This document shows, in pieces, positions 1-8,005 of a stretch of 64,000 bases of DNA. Below the pieces are notes generated by a model. It worked only from the letters and a program-made list of their open reading frames with translations. It ran no database searches and was not told the origin of the DNA. The position numbers and the translations under genes are program-made. Source of the stretch: Chryseobacterium sp. CH25 (GTDB taxonomy: Bacteria > Bacteroidota > Bacteroidia > Flavobacteriales > Weeksellaceae); contig NZ_NRQT01000004.1 in the NCBI RefSeq assembly GCF_004119455.1, positions 186,001 through 250,000 of the forward strand. Direction: 5' to 3'. Numbering within the stretch: position 1 is the stretch's first letter; every line of letters starts with the position of its first letter.

Positions 1-2012
1 ATCCAGATAGCACGGTCACTTTTACGTTTTTCTTCCAGCTTTTCATTGGTTTCAGCAATTTTTTCAATCACATCTTCCTTTTTAAGCTGTTGCGTAATTT
101 TTCTTTTGACCACCTGAAGACGCTTGGTTTCATCCTTGTCAGCACCTAGCTTTCTGAACTTTTCCTGTTCAAGAAGTTTTACAAAATCCTTCACAACATC
201 TTTTCTGGATTTTCCTTTCGTATAGCTGTCGATAAAAGCTTCAATCTTGTTTCCAAACTGAAGTTTACGATGTTCCTCTTCATAAAGCTTTTGGAAATTG
301 AACAGTTTCTGCTGAAGCTGATCATTCAGTTTCTGAAGGTTATCACGTTTATCTTCTACAGATTCCTTTCTTTCTGCAAGATCGGTTTTCAGTTTTTCAA
401 CCTCAAATTTTTCCTGCTGCAGCTTTACAATTGTTTTATCCAGATTCACAATATCATGTTCTACCTTTTTCTTGGCAGAATGGATGATGAATCTTGGAAT
501 TTTGTTCTTTTCTGCAACTTCAAAAGTGAAGGAACTTCCTGCCTGTCCCACTTCCAGTTTATACATTGGTTCCAGCGTTTCTTCGTTGAAAAGCATTGCC
601 GCATTCTGAGCGTTGGGAAGCTGTTCTATTACCAGTTTGATATTGGTGTAGTGCGTTGTAATGATTGCAAAACTCTTCTTGTCATAGAAAAACTCCATGA
701 AACTTTCAGCCAAAGCACCTCCTAATTCAGGATCAGAACCTGTTCCGAACTCATCAATCAGTAAAAGCGTATCCGAATCAGCCTCACGAATGATTCCGGA
801 CATTTTCTTTAATCTTGATGAATAGGTGGATAGATGGTTTTCAATGGATTGATTATCACCAATATCAGTCATGATCTTCTCAAAGAAAAACATTTCAGAT
901 TTTGGATGAACAGGAACCAGAATACCGCTCTGAATCATCAGTTGCAGTAATCCTACAGTCTTCAATGTAATTGATTTTCCACCGGCATTAGGCCCAGAGA
1001 TACAGATAATTCTGTTGTGCTCCGTTAAAGCCAGAGTCTGTGGGTGAATCGTTTTATTCTCTACCTTATTTCTTAACCATAACAAAGGATGGAAGGCATC
1101 TTTTAGCCTCAGTGTCTTATGACGGTTAATTTTAGGAAGAACACCATTGATAAGTTCTGCAAACTTAGCTTTAGCTCTTACAAGATCAAGGTCAAAAATA
1201 TACACCTGATACCTCCAAAGCTGAGGTTGAAATTCTGCCAGCTCTGTGGTAAGCTGTCTTAAGACTTTATCAATTTCTTTTTTCTCTTCCTCTTCGTTTT
1301 CACGAAGCTTGAAATAATGCTTTACGACACTATCCGGCTGGATATAAGTGATAGAGCCGGTTTTTGAAATTCCCAGGGTTCTTCCCGGAACTCTTTTCTT
1401 AAATCCTGATTTTACCGCCAAAACCCTTTGGTCGTCAATAATGGTTTCCCGTATATCATCCAAAAAGTCGCTTTGTCCATACGTAGTCAGAGCACGGTTG
1501 AAATTTTCCTGAATGGCTTTTTTAGCATGCTGGATTTCTGTTCTTATCCCTTTTAATGCAGGAGAAGCCTCATTTTTCACCTCACCAAAACGGTTAAATA
1601 CCTTATCAACCTTATCAATGATCTCTTTTCTGAATTCCAGTACGGAAACCTCTTCCAGTAAGGTAGGAAACGTTTCCGGCATGGTAGGGAAGAACTTCTG
1701 TAATCTTCCGATCTGTTCCGTGATGGTTTTTATTTTGATGAAAGCACTGTTTTCCAGACGGTAATTCTCAATCAGCATCAATTTCAGCTCACTTTCAATA
1801 TCTTCATATTCATCAAACGGAATCGCATTTGAACTTTCAAAACTCGACAGATATTCTGACGTTTTTTTTAATGAAAGTTCCGCCTCGTCAATTTCCATCG
1901 GACGAAGTTGAAGAATTTTTTCTCTTGTTTTCGGAGAATACGCAAATGGGGAGATTTCCGCGAGCAATTGCGGAAACTCTAATTCGTCTAAATCTTCTTT
2001 ATCTATATACAC
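1..2012 (-). CDS. mutS2: Endonuclease MutS2, 3' end cut by the window edge
   Basis: MutS2-family ATPase, which acts on recombination intermediates and, in some bacteria, on collided ribosomes; it is not part of classical mismatch repair. About 670 codons lie in the window. The Walker A motif GPNAGGKS is near residues 338-345, Walker B LLLIDEFGTGSD is near 415-425, and a Lys/Glu-rich coiled coil follows from about 500. The C-terminal Smr nuclease domain, if present, is beyond position 1. I place the start at the GTG at 2010-2012 (VYIDKEDLDELEF) because a perfect TAAATTTG box lies only 4 nt upstream. No in-frame ATG gives a better start. The gene is divergent from the acetyltransferase at 2119. 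Identification is firm; the C-terminal part cannot be judged. Confidence 0.95.
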   Translation of the reverse strand, partial: MYIDKEDLDELEFPQLLAEISPFAYSPKTREKILQLRPMEIDEAELSLKKTSEYLSSFESSNAIPFDEYEDIESELKLMLIENYRLENSAFIKIKTITEQIGRLQKFFPTMPETFPTLLEEVSVLEFRKEIIDKVDKVFNRFGEVKNEASPALKGIRTEIQHAKKAIQENFNRALTTYGQSDFLDDIRETIIDDQRVLAVKSGFKKRVPGRTLGISKTGSITYIQPDSVVKHYFKLRENEEEEKKEIDKVLRQLTTELAEFQPQLWRYQVYIFDLDLVRAKAKFAELINGVLPKINRHKTLRLKDAFHPLLWLRNKVENKTIHPQTLALTEHNRIICISGPNAGGKSITLKTVGLLQLMIQSGILVPVHPKSEMFFFEKIMTDIGDNQSIENHLSTYSSRLKKMSGIIREADSDTLLLIDEFGTGSDPELGGALAESFMEFFYDKKSFAIITTHYTNIKLVIEQLPNAQNAAMLFNEETLEPMYKLEVGQAGSSFTFEVAEKNKIPRFIIHSAKKKVEHDIVNLDKTIVKLQQEKFEVEKLKTDLAERKESVEDKRDNLQKLNDQLQQKLFNFQKLYEEEHRKLQFGNKIEAFIDSYTKGKSRKDVVKDFVKLLEQEKFRKLGADKDETKRLQVVKRKITQQLKKEDVIEKIAETNEKLEEKRKSDRAIW

Positions 2013-2016
2013 AGTG

Positions 2017-2024
2017 CAAATTTA
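2017..2024 (-). promoter_or_regulatory. -7 promoter element for mutS2
   Basis: On the minus strand this reads TAAATTTG, an exact match to the Bacteroidota TAnnTTTG -7 box. It ends 4 nt before the GTG start of mutS2, so the transcript would be leaderless or nearly so. Confidence 0.6.
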
Positions 2025-2118
2025 GTGAGAATTTTGATTATTACGTATATTTGAGCGATTTACAAAATAGATTGATGAAAGAATTATTCCTTATTCTACA
2101 TTTCTTCTCAGGGATTTA

Positions 2119-2652
2119 ATGAAAATTTTTAATGAAAATATGAAACTGGAAACAGAAAGATTGCTCTTAAAAGAGATCAATGAAGGTCATACAGAAGATA
2201 TTCTTCGTATCAGAAGCAATAAAGTTATCAATCAGTATGTAAAAAGGAATTCTCCAAAAAATAATTATGATGCCTTGGAATTTATTCTGCATATTAAAAG
2301 AAAAACCCAAGAGAAAGAGATCATTTTCTGGGGGATTTCATATAAAAACAGCTCCAGTCTTATCGGAACAATATGCTTGTGGAACTTTTCAGAAGACAGA
2401 AAAACTGCAGAAGTAGGGTATGAGCTGTTACCGGAATATCATAGAAAAGGGATTATGTCTGAAGCCTTAACAGCTGTTTTAGATTGTGGATTTAATGAGT
2501 TACAGTTGAAGGAGATTGTAGCTGTAACAAATAGGTTCAATGAAAACTCCGGACAGCTTCTTTTAAAACATCATTTTGTTCTTGAAGAAGATAAAAAAGA
2601 CGAAGATTATCCGGATAATATTATTTTCAGCTTAAAAAAAGCAAATTACTGA
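2119..2652 (+). CDS. GNAT family N-acetyltransferase (RimJ/RimL-like)
   Basis: 177 residues with the GNAT layout of the RimJ/RimL type. The N-terminal LETERLLLKE is the usual first strand and the acetyl-CoA-binding loop is seen in YHRKGIMSEAL, near residues 112-122. The acceptor (a protein N-terminus, an antibiotic or a small molecule) cannot be read from sequence. The ATG at 2119 is the longest start; the ATG at 2140 (MKLETERLLL) fits the family start better and may be the real one. It is a single gene between mutS2 and ung, with no sign of co-transcription. Confidence 0.85.
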   Translation: MKIFNENMKLETERLLLKEINEGHTEDILRIRSNKVINQYVKRNSPKNNYDALEFILHIKRKTQEKEIIFWGISYKNSSSLIGTICLWNFSEDRKTAEVGYELLPEYHRKGIMSEALTAVLDCGFNELQLKEIVAVTNRFNENSGQLLLKHHFVLEEDKKDEDYPDNIIFSLKKANY

Positions 2653-2762
2653 TAGATTTCCAGGTGTTTTTTCCTGACGTATTGTACCATTTTCTGATAA
2701 GTTATTCAAAAGAAAAGTGAAGATATTTCAACTGCGAATTATGCTTTTATTTTAATATTAAT

Positions 2763-2770
2763 TACTTTTG
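2763..2770 (+). promoter_or_regulatory. -7 promoter element for ung
   Basis: TACTTTTG matches TAnnTTTG exactly and ends 4 nt before the ung ATG at 2775, which predicts a leaderless or nearly leaderless mRNA. Confidence 0.6.
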
Positions 2771-2774
2771 CAGT

Positions 2775-3416
2775 ATGACCTGGACAGAAATTTTAGCCCC
2801 GATAAAAAGTACGGAATATTTTACAACCCTTTGGGAAAAAGTAAAAAGCGAATATGCAACCACTAAGGTTTTTCCTCCGAAGAATCAAATCTTCAGAGCG
2901 TTGGAAATTACACCGTTTGATGATGTTGAAGTGGTAATTATCGGTCAGGATCCATATCATAATGATTATCAGGCTAATGGTTTGTGTTTTTCTGTATCTG
3001 AGCAGGTTACAGCGCCACCATCCCTTAAGAATATTTTCATCGAGTTAAAAGATGATCTTGGTGTAGTAAGAACTTCCAAAGAACTGGATGATTGGGGAAA
3101 ACAGGGGGTTCTTCTGTTGAATGCAACTTTAACGGTTCGTGCCCATACCCCCAATTCTCATAAAGATCTTGGCTGGGAAACATTTACCAACTATATTATT
3201 AAAGAAATTTCGGATAAAAAAGAAAATGTAGTCTTCGTATTGTGGGGTGCTTTTGCCCAGAAAAAAGCCGAATTTATTGATCCGGCTAAGCATTTTATAT
3301 TGAAATCGGCACACCCGTCACCATTTTCGGTGTACAGAGGTTTCTTTGGAAGTAAGCCTTTCTCAAAAATTAATGAATATCTTGTATCCAAAGGAAAGAA
3401 ACCTATTTCGTGGTAG
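2775..3416 (+). CDS. ung: Uracil-DNA glycosylase, family 1
   Basis: Removes uracil from DNA as the first step of base excision repair. The 213 residues are a normal family-1 length. The water-activating loop GQDPYH is at residues 57-62, with the catalytic Asp at 59, and the minor-groove loop HPSPFS is at 180-185. The start is fixed by the promoter box 4 nt upstream. The last 14 bases overlap the convergent lipoprotein gene. The two genes are transcribed towards each other, so no operon is implied. Confidence 0.97.
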   Translation: MTWTEILAPIKSTEYFTTLWEKVKSEYATTKVFPPKNQIFRALEITPFDDVEVVIIGQDPYHNDYQANGLCFSVSEQVTAPPSLKNIFIELKDDLGVVRTSKELDDWGKQGVLLLNATLTVRAHTPNSHKDLGWETFTNYIIKEISDKKENVVFVLWGAFAQKKAEFIDPAKHFILKSAHPSPFSVYRGFFGSKPFSKINEYLVSKGKKPISW

Positions 3417-3900
3417 CATCTGATGAAGCTTCTGCTTTTTTGATATCAACAGCTATTTTATATTTTCCTTTTAACGCTTTGGCTCCTTCTGTTTTAGGAT
3501 ATGGAGTAACTTCCTTCAGTGTGATGGTGTAACCGTTGAAATCTGCAGACTGATGATAGTTTCTGCTTGGGAAGTCCATACTGGCAAGATTCAGAAGTAC
3601 TGGTCTGGTTGCAATTCCCATCACTTCAACTTGAGCCATGGCAATTCCGGCCCACATGCAGTTTACGCCTTCAGGACAGCGGCTGTCTTCGGAAATTCCT
3701 TTGAAAGTAATATTCATCTGATAGTCTTTCAAAAATTTATTTTCTCCTTCACTCAGATAGATGATCCCTTTTTTCTGATCATCAGAGTTTGTATTAGTTG
3801 TCATTTCAGGAGTTTTTGATTCTGTTTTGGCTTTCTTTTGGGCATCGCATCCCGTTAATGCAAAAATTCCCAAACTGAATATGATGGCTTTATGAAGCAT
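3403..3900 (-). CDS. Secreted lipoprotein of unknown function
   Basis: The start at 3900 (MLHKAIIFSLG) places a signal peptide and lipobox LTGC in the right position; an upstream start would add 11 residues that spoil the signal peptide. After the lipid-anchored Cys comes a Lys/Thr/Ser-rich linker and then a compact domain of about 110 residues with the motif CPEGVNCMWAG, whose two Cys probably form a disulfide. I have seen this CPxGVxCxWAG pattern only in uncharacterised envelope proteins. It lies 19 bp downstream of the DUF456 gene and is probably co-transcribed with it. Function unknown. Confidence 0.8.
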   Translation of the reverse strand: MLHKAIIFSLGIFALTGCDAQKKAKTESKTPEMTTNTNSDDQKKGIIYLSEGENKFLKDYQMNITFKGISEDSRCPEGVNCMWAGIAMAQVEVMGIATRPVLLNLASMDFPSRNYHQSADFNGYTITLKEVTPYPKTEGAKALKGKYKIAVDIKKAEASSDATTK

Positions 3901-3919
3901 GATTTTTATTTTTTTTAAG

Positions 3920-4411
3920 TTAAATAATATCAAACATATTAAGAAGTACTACCAAAAACATTGCCACACCTACCACGAAACTGAATCCGGTACCATAAAT
4001 AAACCCGATTAAAGCTCCTTTAGTAGACTGTAATGCCTTGTTCATATCTTTACTGTCATGAAGCATTTCTCCAATAAATACCCCTGCAAACATTCCGATA
4101 AGGAAACCTAATGGAATAGGAATAAAGATTCCAACAATAGTTCCTATTACTGAACCAATGCTTCCCCAACGGGTTCCACCGTATTTTCTGTTGGTTCTTG
4201 CAGGAATCACATAGCTTAAAACAACGGAAGCAGCTGTGAGGATTCCGAAAGCCCAGATATAGATCATCGGGAGATCAGCATCCGTCCCGAATTTATAGAT
4301 CAGCAATCCGCAGATACTTAACAAAAGCCCCGGTAAAACGGGAAGAAATGTACCCAGTATTCCTACAAACAATAAAATAAGACAGAGAATATTAATAACA
4401 GTTGTATCCAT
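3920..4411 (-). CDS. DUF456 domain-containing membrane protein
   Basis: 163 residues, nearly all hydrophobic, with four to five predicted membrane helices and glycine-rich segments typical of DUF456 (for example GILGTFLPVLPG near the N-terminus and the RKYGGTRWGSIGSVIGTIVG loop). The start at 4411 (MDTTVINIL) matches the family; the longer frame adds an unlikely 15-residue prefix. The family function is unknown. It is followed within 19 bp by the lipoprotein at 3403, so the two probably form an operon. Confidence 0.88.
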   Translation of the reverse strand: MDTTVINILCLILLFVGILGTFLPVLPGLLLSICGLLIYKFGTDADLPMIYIWAFGILTAASVVLSYVIPARTNRKYGGTRWGSIGSVIGTIVGIFIPIPLGFLIGMFAGVFIGEMLHDSKDMNKALQSTKGALIGFIYGTGFSFVVGVAMFLVVLLNMFDII

Positions 4412-4572
4412 TCTTTTAAATATAAACGAAGATATGAAACCTATATGATTCAACAAATAGGGCCAATTGTGAAAATGCAGATTTTACAGGTTTGAAAAAT
4501 AAATTTATAAACAGTTTTTAAATTTGGGCTGAAAATTGATTGTGAATAGTAACATCATCATCCTTAATTTTA

Positions 4573-4580
4573 TAAATTTG
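4573..4580 (+). promoter_or_regulatory. -7 promoter element for the mechanosensitive channel gene
   Basis: TAAATTTG matches TAnnTTTG exactly, 5 nt before the ATG at 4586, so it supports that start and predicts a very short leader. Confidence 0.55.
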
Positions 4581-4585
4581 CCGTA

Positions 4586-5848
4586 ATGAAAGATGAAATA
4601 CAAGATACCAGAGATTTTCTGCAGAATATCAGTGATCAGATCCATTATTTTGTAAGGGATCATGTATATCCTGATCTGGCACTTCCGATTCAGATTATGC
4701 TGAAATTTATATTTCTGGCAGGGATGATTTATATTTTGGATTTTGTTTTTAAATTCATAGTCAATACTATTTTTAAATTCTTTTTTGATAAAGAAAAATA
4801 CCCTGTTTTAAAATCAATCTATGATTCAAGAATTACCAATTCTGTAGTTCACTTAGGAGCGTTGAATTTTGCAGGATATGCATTGTTTTCGGTTTTCTAT
4901 AGACATCCTAAAAGCTTTGCGTTACTGGAGATGATTGTAGGAGTAGCTACTATTTTTGTGATAGCAGGGCTGTTATTCCGAGCATTAACTGCTTTTAGAA
5001 ATTATTTTGTGATTAAGCAGGATTTTTATAAGATTATGACGCTTAATGCTATTTCGGAAAGTGTAAAAATATTTGGGATTTTCGTGCTTTCTGTAATAGG
5101 AATCTGTCTGATTTTTGGAATTAAAGGGGGGACAATCTTAGGGAGCCTTGGGGCAATAACAGCAGTGTTGGTACTTGTTTTCAGAGATACCATTCTGGGA
5201 TTTGTAACTGGTATTCACGTGGCTACATCTAAGAATTTGAAAGTAGGAGACTGGATCAGTATTCCAAAATATAGCATAGAAGGAAATATTACTGAAATAA
5301 GCCTTCTGACTACAAAAATCACGAATTTTGATAAAACGGTTTCTACCATTCCTACTTATGATTTTCTGACAACGGAAATCAAGAATATGCAGGTGATGTC
5401 TGAATCCAATAACAGAAGAATCAAGAAATCTATTTATTTTAATATCAATTCTTTTAAGTTTCTTACCGAAGAGGATATTGAACGTTTAAAAGAAATTAAC
5501 CTTATTGCAGATTATCTTGAACAGAAAAGGGTTGAAATAAAAAGTGAAAAAGAAAGTCTGAGCAATAATGATAAAACCATTAATGGTAGACAGTTAACCA
5601 ATATCGGGGTTTTCAGATATTATGCACAGAAATATATAGAAAATGATCCTGATGTAGAGAAAAATGCAACCAGAATGGTTCGCCAGCTGGAAATTACCCC
5701 GCAAGGACTTCCGCTTGAGATCTATTGTTTCGCCAATGATTCCAAATGGGAACATTTTGAACAGATTCAGGCTGATATTTTCGATCATTTGCTGGTAGCA
5801 TCCAAAGAGTTTGAACTTCAGGTGATGCAGGTAAGTGTTAAAGTATAA
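4586..5848 (+). CDS. MscS-family mechanosensitive ion channel
   Basis: 420 residues. Several N-terminal membrane helices (about 45-65, 85-105, 110-130, 160-180) precede the pore helix, seen as GTILGSLGAITAVLVLVF near 190-210, and then the beta domain beginning VGDWISIP. The long cytosolic C-terminus with the FRYYAQKYI and TPQGLPLEIYCF segments resembles the YbdG/YnaI-type subfamily rather than the minimal MscS. Such channels release solutes on hypo-osmotic shock. It is monocistronic by spacing, with its own promoter box at 4573. Confidence 0.92.
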   Translation: MKDEIQDTRDFLQNISDQIHYFVRDHVYPDLALPIQIMLKFIFLAGMIYILDFVFKFIVNTIFKFFFDKEKYPVLKSIYDSRITNSVVHLGALNFAGYALFSVFYRHPKSFALLEMIVGVATIFVIAGLLFRALTAFRNYFVIKQDFYKIMTLNAISESVKIFGIFVLSVIGICLIFGIKGGTILGSLGAITAVLVLVFRDTILGFVTGIHVATSKNLKVGDWISIPKYSIEGNITEISLLTTKITNFDKTVSTIPTYDFLTTEIKNMQVMSESNNRRIKKSIYFNINSFKFLTEEDIERLKEINLIADYLEQKRVEIKSEKESLSNNDKTINGRQLTNIGVFRYYAQKYIENDPDVEKNATRMVRQLEITPQGLPLEIYCFANDSKWEHFEQIQADIFDHLLVASKEFELQVMQVSVKV

Positions 5849-5933
5849 AAAGAGAGTTAAGATCTCTAAAAAAATAAATTCAATTTAAGTGATAATGGAA
5901 TTAGAACACCTTAAAGAGGTCGTAAGCCTGGAT

Positions 5934-5970
5934 AAACTTCCAGCTTCTGCCTTCCATCTTCTAACTTCTG
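5934..5970 (+). repeat. Dispersed pyrimidine-rich motif (AACTTCCAGCTTC type)
   Basis: A stretch of CTTCC and CTTCT steps that begins AAACTTCCAGCTTC, just upstream of pdxJ. Related stretches occur in the same orientation at 24507, 30585 and 58756. A preceding AAGCCTGGA can fold back on TTCCAGCTT. It looks like an end of the fold-back repeat family described at 20148 and 24311. Confidence 0.4.
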
Positions 5971-5993
5971 TTATCTAACATCTAAATATAAAA

Positions 5994-6713
5994 ATGACAA
6001 AACTAAGCGTAAACATCAATAAGATTGCGACATTAAGAAATGCAAGAGGAAGTGAAACACCAAGTGTGACAGAAGCTGCTGTAAAGATTCAGGAATTCGG
6101 GGGACAGGGTATTACAATCCATCCAAGACCGGATGAGAGGCATATTACAAGAAAGGATGTCTATGATCTGAAGCCATTGGTGACGACTGAGTTTAATATC
6201 GAAGGAAATCCACATCAGTCCTTTATTGATATGGTACTGGAAGTAAAACCTGAGCAGGTAACTTTGGTTCCGGATGCTGATGATGCCATTACTTCCAATG
6301 CAGGATGGGATACCAAAAAACACCTGGATTATCTTACAGAAATCATTGCAGCATTTAAAAATGCAGGTATCCGTACATCTATTTTTCTTGATCCTTTACC
6401 TGAGTTGGTAGAATATGCAGCCAAGACAGGTGCAGACAGAATTGAGCTGTATACGGAAGCGTACGCAAAAAACTATTTGTCTAATAAGGAGCAGGCGATC
6501 AAACCTTACTATGATACTGCTGTTGTGGCTAATGAATTTGGTTTGGGAATCAATGCAGGACATGATCTTAGCCTTGAAAACCTTAAATATTTTGCCGATA
6601 CTATTCCAAATTTATTAGAAGTGTCTATTGGGCATGCTCTAGTCTCAGAAGCTTTATATATGGGCCTAGAAAATACGGTTCAGTCTTATTTGAAGAGATT
6701 GGCAAAATGGTAA
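5994..6713 (+). CDS. pdxJ: Pyridoxine 5'-phosphate synthase
   Basis: Condenses 3-amino-2-oxopropyl phosphate with 1-deoxy-D-xylulose 5-phosphate to give pyridoxine 5'-phosphate in the DXP-dependent vitamin B6 route. 239 residues, normal for PdxJ. Diagnostic segments are SVNINKIATLRNARG at the N-terminus, TIHPRPDERHI near residues 40-50 with the catalytic His, and GLGINAGHDL near 180-190. A structured spacer of about 90 bp separates it from the next gene. Confidence 0.97.
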   Translation: MTKLSVNINKIATLRNARGSETPSVTEAAVKIQEFGGQGITIHPRPDERHITRKDVYDLKPLVTTEFNIEGNPHQSFIDMVLEVKPEQVTLVPDADDAITSNAGWDTKKHLDYLTEIIAAFKNAGIRTSIFLDPLPELVEYAAKTGADRIELYTEAYAKNYLSNKEQAIKPYYDTAVVANEFGLGINAGHDLSLENLKYFADTIPNLLEVSIGHALVSEALYMGLENTVQSYLKRLAKW

Positions 6714-6720
6714 AATAGAT

Positions 6721-6770
6721 GGCAGATGAAGGATTGGGACCTTACTGCAGTAGCTGGTCTCCATCCTCTG
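6721..6770 (+). repeat. Intergenic hairpin between pdxJ and the hydrolase gene
   Basis: GGATTGGGACC (6731-6741) can pair with GGTCTCCATCC (6756-6766) with one bulge, and the loop contains the palindrome TACTGCAGTA. The purine-rich left side and pyrimidine-rich right side resemble the fold-back repeats at 20148 and 24311. There is no T-tract, so it is unlikely to be an intrinsic terminator. Confidence 0.45.
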
Positions 6771-6803
6771 TAATCTGTATCTGAAATCTGTTATTTTAAA
6801 AAT

Positions 6804-7583
6804 ATGGAAATCTTAAACTCAAAAATATTTGGCGAAGGTTCAGCCGCTACGCCGCTTTTAGTATTTCACGGATTGTTTGGAATGCTTGATAACTGGGGAA
6901 GCTTCGGGAAAGATCTTGGAGAATATCTTCCGGTACACCTTATTGATCTTAGAAACCACGGAAGAAGTTTTCATTCTGATGATATGTCTCACGATGATCT
7001 TGCCGATGACATTGCCCGCTATATGGAGCATTACGGTATTCAGAAAGCTCATGTTTTAGGACATTCTCTGGGTGGGAAAGCTGTGATGCAGTTTGCTATA
7101 AAATATCCTGAGAAAGTGGAAAAGCTGATTGTCGTAGATATTTCACCAAAAGCTTATCCGCCACATCATCAGGGAATCATCAAAGCCCTTGAAACGGTAG
7201 ATTTTAATACCGTAGGTTCAAGGAATGACGTGGAAGCTGTTTTGAATCAGTATATTCCTGAAAAATCAACAATACAGTTTCTAACAAAGAATCTGTATTG
7301 GGATGATAACAAAAAGCTGAACTGGAGATTCAATCTTAAAACACTGTCTGAAAAGTATAATGAATTCGTATCTAATGCTATTAAATTTGGTGTTTTTGAA
7401 GGAGAAACATTATTTATAGCAGGAGAAAAGTCTAATTATATTTTGCCGCAGGATGAATATGGGATCAAGCAGCAGTTTCCAAAAGCTAAGATTGTAACCG
7501 TTAAAAATGCAGGACATTGGGTTCAGGCTGAAAATCCTGTTGATTTTGCTGTTGTTGTTAAGCAATTCCTTGGTTTGGATTAA
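6804..7583 (+). CDS. Alpha/beta-fold hydrolase (YbfF-like esterase)
   Basis: 259 residues. The oxyanion segment FHGLFGMLDNW is near residues 22-32, LIDLRNHGRS near 47-56, the nucleophile elbow GHSLGG near 86-91 with its Ser, and the catalytic His in NAGHWVQAENP near 232-242. This layout is typical of YbfF-type acyl esterases. The natural substrate cannot be read from sequence. The nearest neighbours are pdxJ upstream and the graspetide precursor 114 bp downstream; I see no functional link to either. Confidence 0.9.
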   Translation: MEILNSKIFGEGSAATPLLVFHGLFGMLDNWGSFGKDLGEYLPVHLIDLRNHGRSFHSDDMSHDDLADDIARYMEHYGIQKAHVLGHSLGGKAVMQFAIKYPEKVEKLIVVDISPKAYPPHHQGIIKALETVDFNTVGSRNDVEAVLNQYIPEKSTIQFLTKNLYWDDNKKLNWRFNLKTLSEKYNEFVSNAIKFGVFEGETLFIAGEKSNYILPQDEYGIKQQFPKAKIVTVKNAGHWVQAENPVDFAVVVKQFLGLD

Positions 7584-7624
7584 TAATTTACTATGTGTTT
7601 TGATAATATGTTAAAATTATCTTA

Positions 7625-7640
7625 AAATATTGAAATATTT
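7625..7640. promoter_or_regulatory. Inverted repeat upstream of the graspetide precursor
   Basis: AAATATT-GA-AATATTT is a 7-bp perfect inverted repeat about 60 bp before the precursor ATG. I find no exact TAnnTTTG box here, so the promoter is not located. The repeat could be an operator or chance in AT-rich DNA. Confidence 0.25.
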
Positions 7641-7697
7641 CTCCATAAGTTGAAAAGTTTGTATATTCGATTGTCAAATAAACAAACATATTAACTT

Positions 7698-7916
7698 ATG
7701 GAAAACAAAAACTCAAAAAAGAAACCGTTTTTTGCAACATTTCTTGAGAAACAATTAAAAGATCCTGAAACAGTAAAAGGGGGTGGAGATATTACAATCC
7801 CAGAGAGGGATGTGATTACAAAGCCTATTTTAGACGATGCAACATCTAAATTAAATGATATGGAGCATACGATGAAATATCCGTCTGATGGTGATGATGA
7901 TGCTATTTTACTATAA
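7698..7916 (+). CDS. Microviridin-type graspetide precursor peptide
   Basis: 72 residues. The leader contains PFFATFLEKQ at residues 10-19, matching the PFFARFL helix by which microviridin precursors bind their ATP-grasp ligases. The C-terminus carries TMKYPSDGDDD at residues 58-68, the microviridin core signature TxKYPSDx followed by two acids. By homology, Thr58-Asp64 and Ser63-Asp66 would become omega-esters and Lys60-Asp67 an omega-amide. Asp replaces the usual Glu at positions 66 and 67, and a hydrophobic tail AILL follows. A GGG turn at 28-30 separates the leader from a middle region (41-56) that is also rich in Thr, Ser, Lys, Asp and Glu. The gene is followed by a terminator and two matching ligases. 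Family call is firm; ring pattern is inference. Confidence 0.92.
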   Translation: MENKNSKKKPFFATFLEKQLKDPETVKGGGDITIPERDVITKPILDDATSKLNDMEHTMKYPSDGDDDAILL

Positions 7917-7961
7917 AATGATTATTTTAAAGTAATATATTAATAAAATTGTAACAAAAGG

Positions 7962-7991
7962 GGAAACTTAACATGTTAAGTTTCCTTTTTT
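7962..7991 (+). terminator. Palindromic terminator between precursor and ligases
   Basis: A perfect 24-nt palindrome (7962-7985) with 11-nt arms GGAAACTTAAC and GTTAAGTTTCC is followed at once by six T. It fits an intrinsic terminator. Its position after the precursor and before the ligases would let partial read-through give much precursor and little enzyme. Confidence 0.8.
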
Positions 7992-8005
7992 AATAAAGTC
8001 GGCAA

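Noticed and set aside
270-2119. Several plus-strand open frames of 80-150 codons across 1-2012
   Set aside because: They are antisense to mutS2, lack recognisable motifs and have the Phe/Leu-rich composition typical of complementary frames.
2119-2652. GNAT as the graspetide N-acetyltransferase
   Set aside because: It is 5 kb away with housekeeping genes between, and it is of the general RimJ/RimL type.
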